This document shows, piece after piece, positions 25,218-35,616 of a DNA stretch of 64,000 bases. A model generated the notes under the pieces. That model saw nothing but the letters and a program-made list of their open reading frames with translations, had not been told where the DNA came from and did not search any database. This DNA is from Clostridia bacterium (GTDB taxonomy: Bacteria > Bacillota > Clostridia > Christensenellales > CAG-138): positions 42,971 through 106,970 of the forward strand of contig JAUNCT010000004.1 of assembly GCA_030526425.1 (NCBI GenBank). The letters are read 5' to 3'. Every line of letters begins with the position of its first letter. Position 1 is the first letter of the stretch. The translations under genes were made by a program, and so were the position numbers.

Positions 25218-26282
25218 ATGGAAAGACAAGACCGCGGTCTCGCATTCATGCTGCAATACGAGAACATCGCTTGGTACGACAACGGTGAGGTCCGTATCCT
25301 CGACCGCCGCGTTTACCCCGGAACCATCCGTTTCGAAGTCTGCAAAAACCACGTGGAAGTCACCAAGGCCATCACCGACATGGTCACCCAGTCGGCGGGT
25401 CCCTTCACCGCAGCCGCGATGGGCATGGCTCTCGCAGCGTGGGAATGCCGTGACAAGAACGAAAAAGAGCAGATGGAGTACCTGACCAAGGCCTCCGAAA
25501 CCATCAGCCATGCGCGCCCGACCACCGTTGCACGCATGAAGCGCATCACCGAAGGCTGCCTCCCCGTTGCCGAAAAGGCACTCGCCGAGGGCAAGCCAGT
25601 CCCGGAAGCAATCGTCGCGCACGCCGTTGAAGCGAACGACCTGCGTTACTACAAGGTCGGCCGCATCGCGGAATACCTGGTCGACATGTTCCCCGACAAG
25701 GGCACGGTCATGACGCAGTGCTTTGCGGAGACCATTGTCGGTCAAATGCTGAAGGTCGCCAAGGCCCGCGGCAAGGACATCCGCCTCGTGTGCCCCGAAA
25801 CGCGCCCTTATTTCCAAGGCGCGCGCCTCACGGCGACCGTTGCGCACGACATGGGCTGCGACGTCACCGTCATCACCGACAACATGCCCGCTTTCTACAT
25901 GAAGAAGGAAGGCGTGGACCTTTTCACCTGTGCCGCGGATGCGATCTGCCTCGACGGTCATGTGGTCAACAAGGTCGGAACCTTCCAGCTCGGCATCGTT
26001 GCGAAATACATGGGCGTGCCCATGTTCGTGACCGGTGCGCCGGACCCGGGTCATCCGACGGTCGATACCATCAACATCGAGATGCGCGACCCCGAGTTCC
26101 CCCTGCAGGCGATGGGCGTCCGTACCGCAGCGGAAGGTGTCAAGGGTTGGTATCCCTCCTTTGACATCACGCCGCCGCACCTCATCAGCGGGATCGTCAC
26201 GGACCGCGGGATCTTCGCGCCGTACGACCTGAAGCGTTACTTTGCCGATGAGCCCATGGGCCGTTTTGAAATGATCGTATGA
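25218..26282 (+). CDS. MtnA-like aldose-1-phosphate isomerase (eIF2B-alpha/MtnA family)
   Basis: 354 residues aligning end to end, from memory, with S-methyl-5-thioribose-1-phosphate isomerase. Shared segments are ARPTTVARMKRI near residue 99, CPETRPYFQGARLTA near 192, NKVGTFQLGI near 251 and FDITPPHLISGIVTDRGI near the end. The catalytic pair is kept: C168 (TQCFAET, for the usual CNAG cysteine) and D241 (CAADAI, for GADRI). The substrate loop usually reading RGAPAIG is replaced by QSAGPFT at 58-64. With PNP two genes upstream, it probably acts on a pentose-1-phosphate such as ribose-1-phosphate, 5-deoxyribose-1-phosphate or MTR-1-phosphate. SD GGAAAGGAG; 3-base gap from mtaD. Confidence 0.78.
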   Translation: MERQDRGLAFMLQYENIAWYDNGEVRILDRRVYPGTIRFEVCKNHVEVTKAITDMVTQSAGPFTAAAMGMALAAWECRDKNEKEQMEYLTKASETISHARPTTVARMKRITEGCLPVAEKALAEGKPVPEAIVAHAVEANDLRYYKVGRIAEYLVDMFPDKGTVMTQCFAETIVGQMLKVAKARGKDIRLVCPETRPYFQGARLTATVAHDMGCDVTVITDNMPAFYMKKEGVDLFTCAADAICLDGHVVNKVGTFQLGIVAKYMGVPMFVTGAPDPGHPTVDTINIEMRDPEFPLQAMGVRTAAEGVKGWYPSFDITPPHLISGIVTDRGIFAPYDLKRYFADEPMGRFEMIV

Positions 26283-26974
26283 TTTTCCCCTTTCACCCCG
26301 ATGACCCATTGCACGCAAGCGCAATGGATTTCATCCTGACCGGTGCCGAGATCGCCGAGGACACCCCCGAATACCTGATCCTCCGGAAGGGTCTCATCCA
26401 TTACGGATTGGGACGAGCGGATCTTTCGGAAACCTTCCGCAAGTCTCTGATGGCCCTTTGCATGGACGAAGAGGCTTCGAAGATCATGGCGGACGACGGG
26501 TGCTTCGACGGCGTGATGCCCTGCTGGCAGTACGTCTTCCCGGAGAACCACATTGAGCTGCCGCACCCGGAAGGCTTCGATGTCCGTCCGCTGACGCTCG
26601 ACGATGTCCCGTTTCTGGTCAGGGAGTACCATCACCCGAGCGCGACGCCCCGCCAAATGACGGAGCGGGTCGAAGAAGGCATGCTCGGCGTTTGCCATGA
26701 GGGCAACCTCGTCGGTTTCGTCGGCACGCACGCGGAAGGATCGATCGGTCTGCTTGAGGTGCTGCCCGACTACCGCCGCAAAGGTCTTGCGAAATACCTG
26801 ATGAGCGCGATGGTCGACGATCTGCTGAAAAAGGGGCGTATCCCCTACGCGCATGTCAAACTCGGCAACGAAGCTTCCATGCGCCTGCAGGAGCATATCG
26901 GTATGGTACGCGCAGCGACACATGTGACCTGGCTTTGCAAAAACGAAGAGTACCGCAAAGCAAACCTGATTTGA
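26279..26974 (+). CDS. GNAT family N-acetyltransferase
   Basis: 231-residue cytoplasmic acetyl-CoA-dependent acyltransferase. The N-terminal 100 residues are not recognised. The GNAT fold runs from about residue 100 (FDVRPLTLDDVPFLVREY) to the end, with GLLEVLPDYRRKGLAKYL (acetyl-CoA pyrophosphate loop R-x-x-G-x-A) near residue 158 and the NEASMRLQEHIGM motif near 197. Its ATG overlaps the MtnA-like stop by 4 bases, so it belongs to the same operon. Acceptor unknown. No clear terminator follows, only weak hairpins before the nucleoside transporter. Confidence 0.87.
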   Translation: MIFPFHPDDPLHASAMDFILTGAEIAEDTPEYLILRKGLIHYGLGRADLSETFRKSLMALCMDEEASKIMADDGCFDGVMPCWQYVFPENHIELPHPEGFDVRPLTLDDVPFLVREYHHPSATPRQMTERVEEGMLGVCHEGNLVGFVGTHAEGSIGLLEVLPDYRRKGLAKYLMSAMVDDLLKKGRIPYAHVKLGNEASMRLQEHIGMVRAATHVTWLCKNEEYRKANLI

Positions 26975-27042
26975 AGTAATGTCAAACACGGACCCGGAGC
27001 GCTTCCGTTCAACGGAGCGTTCCCCGTTCCGTCAAATTATGC

Positions 27043-27057
27043 GGAGGCAAAACCTCC
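27043..27057 (+). other. Small hairpin upstream of BMP-type SBP gene
   Basis: GGAGG/CCTCC (27043-27047 with 27053-27057) around CAAAA; a second imperfect stem lies at about 27003-27022. Neither has a T-run. The 108-base gap therefore shows no convincing terminator, and read-through from the salvage operon is possible. Confidence 0.35.
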
Positions 27058-27082
27058 CAAAAATCAAAAAGGAGAAAGACAA

Positions 27083-28111
27083 ATGAAAAAGTTTCTTGCT
27101 CTCGTTCTCTCGCTCATGTTCGTGCTGAGCCTCGTTCCGATGGCACACGCCGAAGCGACCAAGCGCATCGCGGTCATCTGCGACCCGATCGGCACCAACC
27201 TGTTCCTGACCCAGGTCAAGGACACCATCGAAGCCCGTGCGGAAGAGCTCGGCTACACCTACAGCCTCATCGAGTGCACCGACTCCGACAAGTGGCAGTC
27301 CAACTACGAAGCTGCCGCACATGAAGATTACGACCTGATCATCGGCGTCGGCTGGCAGTCCGGCTCCTATGCGAAGGAGAACGCGGAAGCGGGCTACGGC
27401 GAGACCCAGTACGCGGTCATCGACACCGATGCGGGCAGCGATGCGGTCGCTTCCTTCAGCTACAACGAGGAGCAGGCTGCTTTCGTCATGGGTCTCATGG
27501 CGGGCAAAGCTTTCCCCGAGCAGGAGATCTACGGCTACATCGGCTGCTTCGACGGCCCCGGCAGCTGGAAGTATCGCTTCGGCTTCATGGAAGGCGTGAA
27601 GATCACCAACCCCGATGCGAAGTTCACCTTCAACTGGACCAACTCCTACTCCGACCCGACCAACGCGCATGAGTACGCCCTGCAGATGCAGGCGAAGGGT
27701 TGCACCTACATCTTCGGTGGTGCCGCCGCTTGCAACGAAGGTATCTTCCAGGCTGCTCTCGAGCTGGCGAAGGAAGGCAAGTACATCTACTCCATCGCTC
27801 AGGATGCCGACGCAACGACGCCCGACAACCCGTACATCATCAGCTCCCAGCTGAAGAACACCGGTGTCACCACCAGCATCATCCTCGACAAGTTCTTCGC
27901 GGGCGAGCTCACCACCGGCCTCACCGAGCTGAAGCTGGCGGATGGCGCGATCGGCGCGACCTGGGTCACCAACGACGGTAACTTCCGCAACACCGAGATC
28001 ATGACCGATGAGCTCATCGCGTTCTGCCAGGATTACGTTGCAAAGATCATCAGCGGCGAATATCCCTTCGTCCTTGCCGATGAAGCGACCTACCAGTTCA
28101 ACATCGCGTAA
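27083..28111 (+). CDS. BMP-family ABC transporter substrate-binding protein (nucleoside type)
   Basis: Extracytoplasmic receptor of the BMP/PnrA family, which bind purine nucleosides or related ligands. 342 residues. Signal peptide to about residue 22 (AHA|EAT) without lipobox Cys, although most Firmicutes BMP proteins are lipoproteins. Family features are KRIAVICDPIGTNLF, VGWQSGSYAKENAEAGY, DTDAGSDAVASFSYNEEQAAFVMGLMAG, IGCFDGPGSWKYRFGFMEGV and a late DADATTPDNPYI. SD AAAGGAG. Heads the importer with the ATPase and two permeases. Sitting downstream of PNP and the deaminase, a nucleoside ligand is likely (inference). Confidence 0.9.
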   Translation: MKKFLALVLSLMFVLSLVPMAHAEATKRIAVICDPIGTNLFLTQVKDTIEARAEELGYTYSLIECTDSDKWQSNYEAAAHEDYDLIIGVGWQSGSYAKENAEAGYGETQYAVIDTDAGSDAVASFSYNEEQAAFVMGLMAGKAFPEQEIYGYIGCFDGPGSWKYRFGFMEGVKITNPDAKFTFNWTNSYSDPTNAHEYALQMQAKGCTYIFGGAAACNEGIFQAALELAKEGKYIYSIAQDADATTPDNPYIISSQLKNTGVTTSIILDKFFAGELTTGLTELKLADGAIGATWVTNDGNFRNTEIMTDELIAFCQDYVAKIISGEYPFVLADEATYQFNIA

Positions 28112-28138
28112 TCATCACCCTGACTCACTGTAACCGAA

Positions 28139-28168
28139 GGGGGCGGCGGTAAGCCCGTCGTCCCCTTT
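28139..28168 (+). other. Hairpin between BMP SBP gene and ATPase gene
   Basis: An 11-bp stem with two G-U pairs (28139-28149 with 28155-28165) followed by TTTGC. Resembles the hairpin at 15205-15232 in sequence and position and may similarly raise SBP mRNA over the rest of the operon. Confidence 0.6.
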
Positions 28169-28216
28169 GCATTGGAACCGAAACGACACCGGTCCCCCGG
28201 GACCACAGGAGACAAT

Positions 28217-29728
28217 ATGGCCGAAACAATGTTTGAGATGCGCCACATCAAGAAGATGTACGGCACGCTCGCCGCCAACGACGATGTGTCCATCCGCCTC
28301 GACAAGGGTGAGATCCTCTGTATCGTCGGCGAAAACGGCGCGGGCAAATCCACGATCATGAAGGTGCTGTACGGTTTGGAGCAGCCGACTGCGGGCGAGA
28401 TCCTCGTGCGCGGTGAGCGCGTGCGCTTCCGTACCCCCTCCGACGCGATGGCAAAGGGCATCGGCATGGTGCAACAGCACTTCATGCTGTTCGAAGACCT
28501 GACCGTTGCCGAAAACATCGTGTTCAAAAACGAAGTCCGGAAAGGTCCGTTCCTTGACCGCAAGACCACCTTCGAGACCGTCCGTCAACTATCCGAAAAA
28601 TACGCGCTGAAGATCGACCCGAAAGCAAAGATCTCCGATTGTCAGGTGGGTCTGCGCCAGCGTGTTGAAATACTGAAGATCCTGTATCAAAACGCCGAGA
28701 TCATCATCTTCGACGAACCGAGCGCCGTGCTGACGCCGTTGGAGGTCGAAGGTCTGCTTGAAACCATGCGCAACCTCGCCGCTGCGGGAAAGAGCATCGT
28801 TTTGATCACACATAAACTGCAGGAGGTCATGGCCGTTGCGGACCGCATCTACGTCATGCGGTTGGGCAAGGTCGTTGCCGAGCGCAGGAAGAGCGAAACC
28901 AGCGCGGACGAACTTGCTTACCTGATGGTGGGTCATCACCCCGCGACACGCGATATCCCCGCGATCGCCCCCGGCCGCCCGTTGCTCGAGGTCAAGGACC
29001 TCTGCCTCGAAAACGACGGACGCGATATCCTCAAAAGCGTGAACCTGCACGTCGATGCGGGTGAAGTCGTCGGAATCGCTGGCGTTTCCGGCAACGGTCA
29101 GTCCGAGCTCGAGGCGTGCATCACGGGTCTCACCGCTTCGACCGGCGGAACCGTGTTGCTCGACGGAAAAGACGTAACGAAGGCAACCGTGCACGAACGC
29201 CGTGAGAACGGCATGGCCCACATCAGCGAAGACCGCTTCCTTTGGGGCGGTGCCACGGAGGGCATGCTGTACGAAAACGCATTGATGGCAAAGGAGGACA
29301 AAGCGCCCTTCTCGAAGCACGGCTTCCTGAACAAGCGCAGCATCTCCGATTACGCGGACGACCTGATGAAGCGTTTCAAGGTCAAGGCTTCATCCAATAC
29401 GCAAAAGCTCCACGAGCTTTCCGGCGGCAACGCGCAAAAGCTCATTACGGGACGCGAGATCATGATGAACAGCCCCGTGCTTATCTGCTGTGAGCCGACG
29501 CGCGGCATCGACATCGGCGCGCAGGAATTCATTCACGATGAAATCCTGAAAAAACGCGAAAACGGCGACGCCGTCTTGCTGATCTCTTCGGAGCTCACCG
29601 AGATCATGACCCTATCCGACCGCATCTACGTTCTGTTCGAGGGCAAGATCGCGGGCGAATTCAAACGCGGCGCCATCGATGAGAAGTCGCTCGGCATCCT
29701 GATGTTGGGAGGAAAAATCAATGAGTAA
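28217..29728 (+). CDS. Nucleoside-type ABC transporter ATP-binding protein (duplicated ATPase, NupO-like)
   Basis: 503-residue ATPase with two nucleotide-binding domains in one chain, as in ribose/BMP-type importers. Start at 28217 follows AGGAG. Domain 1 has Walker A GENGAGKSTIMK, signature-like LRQRVEILKILYQ and Walker B IIIFDEPSAVL. Domain 2 (from about residue 250) has a degenerate Walker A (GVSGNGQSELE), ELSGGNAQKLITGRE signature and CEPTRGIDIGAQEFI. This asymmetry is normal in the family. It overlaps the first permease gene by 8 bases. Confidence 0.93.
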   Translation: MAETMFEMRHIKKMYGTLAANDDVSIRLDKGEILCIVGENGAGKSTIMKVLYGLEQPTAGEILVRGERVRFRTPSDAMAKGIGMVQQHFMLFEDLTVAENIVFKNEVRKGPFLDRKTTFETVRQLSEKYALKIDPKAKISDCQVGLRQRVEILKILYQNAEIIIFDEPSAVLTPLEVEGLLETMRNLAAAGKSIVLITHKLQEVMAVADRIYVMRLGKVVAERRKSETSADELAYLMVGHHPATRDIPAIAPGRPLLEVKDLCLENDGRDILKSVNLHVDAGEVVGIAGVSGNGQSELEACITGLTASTGGTVLLDGKDVTKATVHERRENGMAHISEDRFLWGGATEGMLYENALMAKEDKAPFSKHGFLNKRSISDYADDLMKRFKVKASSNTQKLHELSGGNAQKLITGREIMMNSPVLICCEPTRGIDIGAQEFIHDEILKKRENGDAVLLISSELTEIMTLSDRIYVLFEGKIAGEFKRGAIDEKSLGILMLGGKINE

Positions 29729-30899
29729 AAACGGAAAAGGCTCCGGGCGCACCCTGTCGGGACTTCTCGACGCGCTCGGTCAGCCTGTGATCGCGGTGCT
29801 GATCAGTTTTCTGATCGGTGCGGTCATTCTTTTTGCATCGGGCTACAACCCGCTCACGGCGTACGGCACGATGATCACCGGCGCGTTCGGCAAGGGCTTC
29901 TACCTTTCGAGCACGCTGTCCCGCGCGACGCCGATCATCATGGGCGGTCTCGCGGTCTGCATCGCTTGGCGCTCCGGTTATGAGTGCATGGGCGGTGAAG
30001 GTCAGATGATCTTCGGTGCGATGGTCTCCGCCCTGATCTGCTACTATATGCCCGGTCCCGGGATCGTCCGCATCCTCGTCGCGTTTGCCGCCGCCTGCCT
30101 TGTCGGTGCGCTGTACTGCATGTTTTCCGGCTGGCTCTGGCACCGCTTCAAGGTGACCTTCGTCATCTCGACGCTGATGCTGAACTACATCGCAAACTAT
30201 GTTTGCTCCTACCTCACCCTGTATGTTTTCCGCGACCCCGCGAGCACCGATATCAACGCCACGCAGACCGGTAAGCTCATCGAATCCGCCAGGATCGGCC
30301 GCATCGATCTGCCCGGACTCGTCAACAGTCTGCCCGATGGGCTTCCCTTCAAGGAAGGTCTCGTCAAGTACTTCAAGGGCTTCAACCTGCACTGGGGCTT
30401 TGTGATCACGGTGGTCCTCGTTATCCTGACTTGGGTGTTGCTGAAGAAGACCGTGTTCGGATACCGTTCCCGCATGAACGGTCTGAACGACCGCTTTGCG
30501 CTTTACGGCGGCGTCGCCCCCGTGAAGATGCTGTACGTCGTGATGTTCCTTTCCGGCGCGGCTGCGGCACTCGGCGGTTCGTTTGAGGTGCTCGGTTCCA
30601 AATACCGTTACGTCGATCAGATGATCTTCTCCACCGGTTACGCATGGAGCGGCATGGTCGCCGCCCTGCTTGCGAACTTCGACCCCTTCGGAACGATGTT
30701 CGCTTCCATCCTGCTTGCGGCGCTTGCCACCGGCGGCGCCGCCATGCAGCGCAGCGCAGGCATCCCGATCGAAACGGTGAAGATGATCGAGGGCGTCATC
30801 ATGCTCCTGATGAGCGTGAAGCTCCTCCGCCTCTTCGCCTTCCGTCACAAAGCAAAAACCACGGCGACCGCCGATGAGAAAGGAGGCGATGAGGAATGA
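29721..30899 (+). CDS. Nucleoside-type ABC transporter permease 1 (NupP-like)
   Basis: 392-residue membrane protein of the BPD_transp_2 family, about ten helices. Conserved features are AVILFASGYNPLTAYGTMITGAFG, RATPIIMGGLAVCIAWRSG, the Gly-rich MGGEGQMIFGAMVSALICYY and the C-terminal ALLANFDPFGTMFAS. Starts inside the end of the ATPase gene and its stop overlaps the next ATG by 4 bases. Pairs with the next gene product. The last 20 residues are charged. Confidence 0.92.
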   Translation: MSKNGKGSGRTLSGLLDALGQPVIAVLISFLIGAVILFASGYNPLTAYGTMITGAFGKGFYLSSTLSRATPIIMGGLAVCIAWRSGYECMGGEGQMIFGAMVSALICYYMPGPGIVRILVAFAAACLVGALYCMFSGWLWHRFKVTFVISTLMLNYIANYVCSYLTLYVFRDPASTDINATQTGKLIESARIGRIDLPGLVNSLPDGLPFKEGLVKYFKGFNLHWGFVITVVLVILTWVLLKKTVFGYRSRMNGLNDRFALYGGVAPVKMLYVVMFLSGAAAALGGSFEVLGSKYRYVDQMIFSTGYAWSGMVAALLANFDPFGTMFASILLAALATGGAAMQRSAGIPIETVKMIEGVIMLLMSVKLLRLFAFRHKAKTTATADEKGGDEE

Positions 30900-31816
30900 C
30901 GCTTTCCGCAGATTATTTGGCACAGGTCTTCAACACGACCATCCGCTACCTCACGCCGATCCTGCTCATCACGCTGTGCGCGAACATCTGCTCCAAATCC
31001 CGCGTGTTCAACATCGGTTTGGAAGGAACCCTGCTGTCGAGCGCATTCTTCGCCTACCTGGTGCAGAACAAAGTCGGCAACATCTGGCTTGCGGTTTCCG
31101 TCGGTATGCTGACGGGCATGCTGTTCACGTTCATCATCGCGCTGTTCATCGTCAAACTCAACGGTCAGCCGATGATCGTCGGTATGGCGGTCAATACCTT
31201 TTCCCAAGGCTTGACGACCTTCCTTCTGCAAACGATCTTCCACACGAAGGGCGTTGTGAACGATGTGAAGGTCACCGGTCTCCCGAAGGTGAACCTGACC
31301 TTCCTCGAGGAGAAATTCCCGATCGTCTACAAGATGTTTTCGAAGCTGACCGCAGTGGACTACCTCGCCTTTGTTTTGGCGATCGTGATGTTCATCATCC
31401 TGTACCGCACGGTCATCGGTTTCCGCATCCGTTGCATCGGCATCAACCCCGAAGCGGCAAAGAGCCTCGGTCTCCGCGTCGACCGCTACCGCGTCATTGC
31501 GCCGACCCTTTCCGGCTGTATGATCGGTCTTGCGGGCTGCCTGCTGTCGCTCGGCTCGGTCACGATGTTCATGCAGGACATCTCCGCCGCCCGCGGTTAT
31601 GTCGCCCTCGCGGCAAACAACCTGTGCCTCGGTCATCCGCTCGGTGCGATCGCTTCTTCTGCGCTGTTCGGTTTCACGAAGGCCCTGTCGCAGATTTTGC
31701 AGAACGTTGCGCCGATGCAGCTGCTCGAGTGCATCCCCTATGCCTCCACGATCGCCGCGATGGCGATCTACTACGCCGTAACGACCCGCAAGCACAAAAA
31801 GCGCAAGGCGCTGTGA
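30896..31816 (+). CDS. Nucleoside-type ABC transporter permease 2 (NupQ-like)
   Basis: 306-residue permease, eight or nine helices. It shows TPILLITLCANICSKSRVFNIGLEG (the FNIGxEG motif of this family), FRIRCIGINPEAAKSLGLRVDRY near residue 178 and the ISAARGYVALA motif near 222. Overlap ATGA with the preceding permease and GGAGG upstream. Last gene of the importer, followed by a strong bidirectional terminator. Confidence 0.93.
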   Translation: MTLSADYLAQVFNTTIRYLTPILLITLCANICSKSRVFNIGLEGTLLSSAFFAYLVQNKVGNIWLAVSVGMLTGMLFTFIIALFIVKLNGQPMIVGMAVNTFSQGLTTFLLQTIFHTKGVVNDVKVTGLPKVNLTFLEEKFPIVYKMFSKLTAVDYLAFVLAIVMFIILYRTVIGFRIRCIGINPEAAKSLGLRVDRYRVIAPTLSGCMIGLAGCLLSLGSVTMFMQDISAARGYVALAANNLCLGHPLGAIASSALFGFTKALSQILQNVAPMQLLECIPYASTIAAMAIYYAVTTRKHKKRKAL

Positions 31817-31833
31817 GCCGCAGGTCCGCGGTA

Positions 31834-31871
31834 AAAAAGACGCTCCCCCATGACCGGGGGAGCGTCTTTTT
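31834..31871. terminator. Bidirectional intrinsic terminator
   Basis: A 16-bp stem (31834-31849 with 31856-31871) with A-run left and T-run right. Serves both the nucleoside importer and the convergent glnN-udk operon. Confidence 0.9.
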
Positions 31872-31922
31872 CTTCTTGCGGGCAAACAACAAGCCACCTG
31901 GGAATCGGGATGGCTTGGTTCG

Positions 31923-32570
31923 TTATTCTTCCGGGGGAACCGGATTGGAAGCCTCGAAGCGTTCCGCAAGGATCTTGGTCGTGAGGTAGGCGCTGATGGC
32001 ATCGATCGCCATTTTGTTTTTGCCGCCGCGCATGACGGCGAAATCGGCGTCGTCGATGTATTTTGCGATGTACTTTTCATACATCGGTTTGACCGTTGCG
32101 AGGTACTGCTCGGTGATGGAGTCGATCGAGCGCCCGCGCGACTTCATATCGCGGCGCACACGGCGCAGCAGGCAGATATCCGTGTCGACCTTGAGATAGA
32201 CCTTCAGCGCCATGAGATCGCACAGCCTCTTGTCGTAGAACATGTGGATCCCTTCGAGGATGAGCACATCCGGCGGCTCGATGAGCGTGTCGGAATCGGC
32301 ACGGAGATGGTTGGCGTAATCGTAACCTTTGGTCGTGATGGGCTTTCCCTCCGCCAGAAGCTTGACATCCGCGATCATCTCATCGAAATCGAAGATCGCG
32401 GGATCGTCGTAGTTGAGGTGACAGCGCTCTTCGAACGAAAGATGCTCGAAGCAACGGTAGTAACAGTCTTGCCCGATGACGGTGCAAGTGCAAGACAGGG
32501 ATTCCTTGATTCGTTTCGCAAGCGTGCTTTTCCCGCAGCCGCTTGCACCGCAAATGCCGACGATGATCAT
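31923..32570 (-). CDS. udk: Uridine kinase (uridine/cytidine kinase family)
   Basis: Phosphorylates uridine and cytidine to the monophosphates in pyrimidine salvage; cytoplasmic. 215 residues. GICGASGCGKSTLAKR is the P-loop near residue 5; DCYYRCFEHLSFEE and NYDDPAIFDFDEM are the family's substrate region; LILEGIHMFYDKRLCDLMALKVYLKVDTD holds Walker B, and RRVRRDMKSRGRS the lid. It lies 27 bases downstream of glnN on the same strand. The nearby nucleoside importer (convergent) would supply its substrate. A related phosphoribulokinase-like activity cannot be excluded. Confidence 0.9.
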   Translation of the reverse strand: MIIVGICGASGCGKSTLAKRIKESLSCTCTVIGQDCYYRCFEHLSFEERCHLNYDDPAIFDFDEMIADVKLLAEGKPITTKGYDYANHLRADSDTLIEPPDVLILEGIHMFYDKRLCDLMALKVYLKVDTDICLLRRVRRDMKSRGRSIDSITEQYLATVKPMYEKYIAKYIDDADFAVMRGGKNKMAIDAISAYLTTKILAERFEASNPVPPEE

Positions 32571-32597
32571 CTCTGATTCCTCCTTTTCCCGATGGGT

Positions 32598-34733
<2,136 letters not shown>

Positions 34734-34763
34734 TGGTTTGTTACTCCCTGATCGGTTTCTGTC

Positions 34764-34792
34764 AATATAACAGAAGGAGGGACGGTTTTCAA
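34764..34792 (-). promoter_or_regulatory. Promoter of glnN
   Basis: Minus strand TTGAAA (34792-34787), 17-base spacer, TATATT (34769-34764), placing the start site about 25 bases upstream of the start codon. Confidence 0.75.
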
Positions 34793-34897
34793 GCCAATTC
34801 GATTCGTTTTGCGTATTGTGGGGACAGTTTATCATTTTGAAAAGATATTGTTGTTTGCAGTGGGGAATTCTCGTTTTCCGCTGTGCTCCCGGGAAAC

Positions 34898-34927
34898 AAA
34901 AAACCGGGCACCCCGCACGGTACCCGG
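34898..34927 (-). terminator. Intrinsic terminator after thiT
   Basis: Nine-base arms with one mismatch (34919-34927 with 34904-34912) followed on the minus strand by six T (34898-34903). Confidence 0.8.
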
Positions 34928-34940
34928 TCCGGAAAACGCT

Positions 34941-35600
34941 TCAGCGCATCAAGCCGGTGAGTTTTTTGACTTTCGGAATGAACGCAACGATAAGACAGAG
35001 CACGGTGTCCACGCCGATGGTCAGGAAATTATAGAGAAAGCTGTAGACCCAGGGGTTCGCGATGCCGTAGTCGAGTCCGCCGTCTGCAAAGAAGACCGCG
35101 CCCGAGACGATGGAAACGAGCATCCGCGCGAAACCGCCGACCGCAACGCCGAGCGGCAGATTCTTCGGGAAGAACGCCGGGATACCGAGGCACAGGAACG
35201 CCGCGAAATAGTCGAGCACGAACTGAACGGGGTGCACGATCCAGGCGCCCTGAACGATTTGCAGCAGTGCGTACGCGAACGCCGCGATGAACCCCATTTT
35301 CGGACCGAACGCACAGGCGAACAGCATCAGCGGCAGCATGGACAGCAGCGTGATGGAACCGCCGAACGGCATGGAGAACAGCTTGAAATACGAAAGCACG
35401 AAGGACAGCGTCATGCACATCGCGCCGTAAACGAGCGCGCGGGTCGTGAGCTTCGCGGGTTTGACCAGCCCTTTGCGCACGCGGCTGCGGTAATCCAGCA
35501 CGCCGATGAGCAGTGCGGCAAAGACCGCGATCGCGATAAGGAACAGGACGAGTTCCGTTCCCGCAAGGGAACCGAGTTTGGAAAACAGTTTGAATTTCAT
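34941..35600 (-). CDS. thiT: ECF transporter S component for thiamine (ThiT)
   Basis: Substrate-capture membrane protein of an energy-coupling factor importer for thiamine. Start at 35600 follows GGAGG and is downstream of the riboswitch; it gives 219 residues with six predicted helices. ThiT features are LVYGAMCMTLSFVLSYFKLFSMP in the second helix region, GGSITLLSMLPLMLFACAFGPKMGFIAAFAYALLQ and VHPVQFVLDYFAAF, which carry the thiamine-site aromatic and acidic residues. An extra N-terminal helix and basic loop precede them. The EcfA/EcfT energising module is not in this window and is probably shared. Expression is controlled by a TPP riboswitch, which supports the ligand. Confidence 0.92.
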   Translation of the reverse strand: MKFKLFSKLGSLAGTELVLFLIAIAVFAALLIGVLDYRSRVRKGLVKPAKLTTRALVYGAMCMTLSFVLSYFKLFSMPFGGSITLLSMLPLMLFACAFGPKMGFIAAFAYALLQIVQGAWIVHPVQFVLDYFAAFLCLGIPAFFPKNLPLGVAVGGFARMLVSIVSGAVFFADGGLDYGIANPWVYSFLYNFLTIGVDTVLCLIVAFIPKVKKLTGLMR

Positions 35601-35616
35601 GAGATACCTCCGCAAT

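Noticed and set aside
26975-27082. Purine riboswitch before the nucleoside importer
   Set aside because: The conserved purine-aptamer core sequences are not present; only small hairpins are seen.
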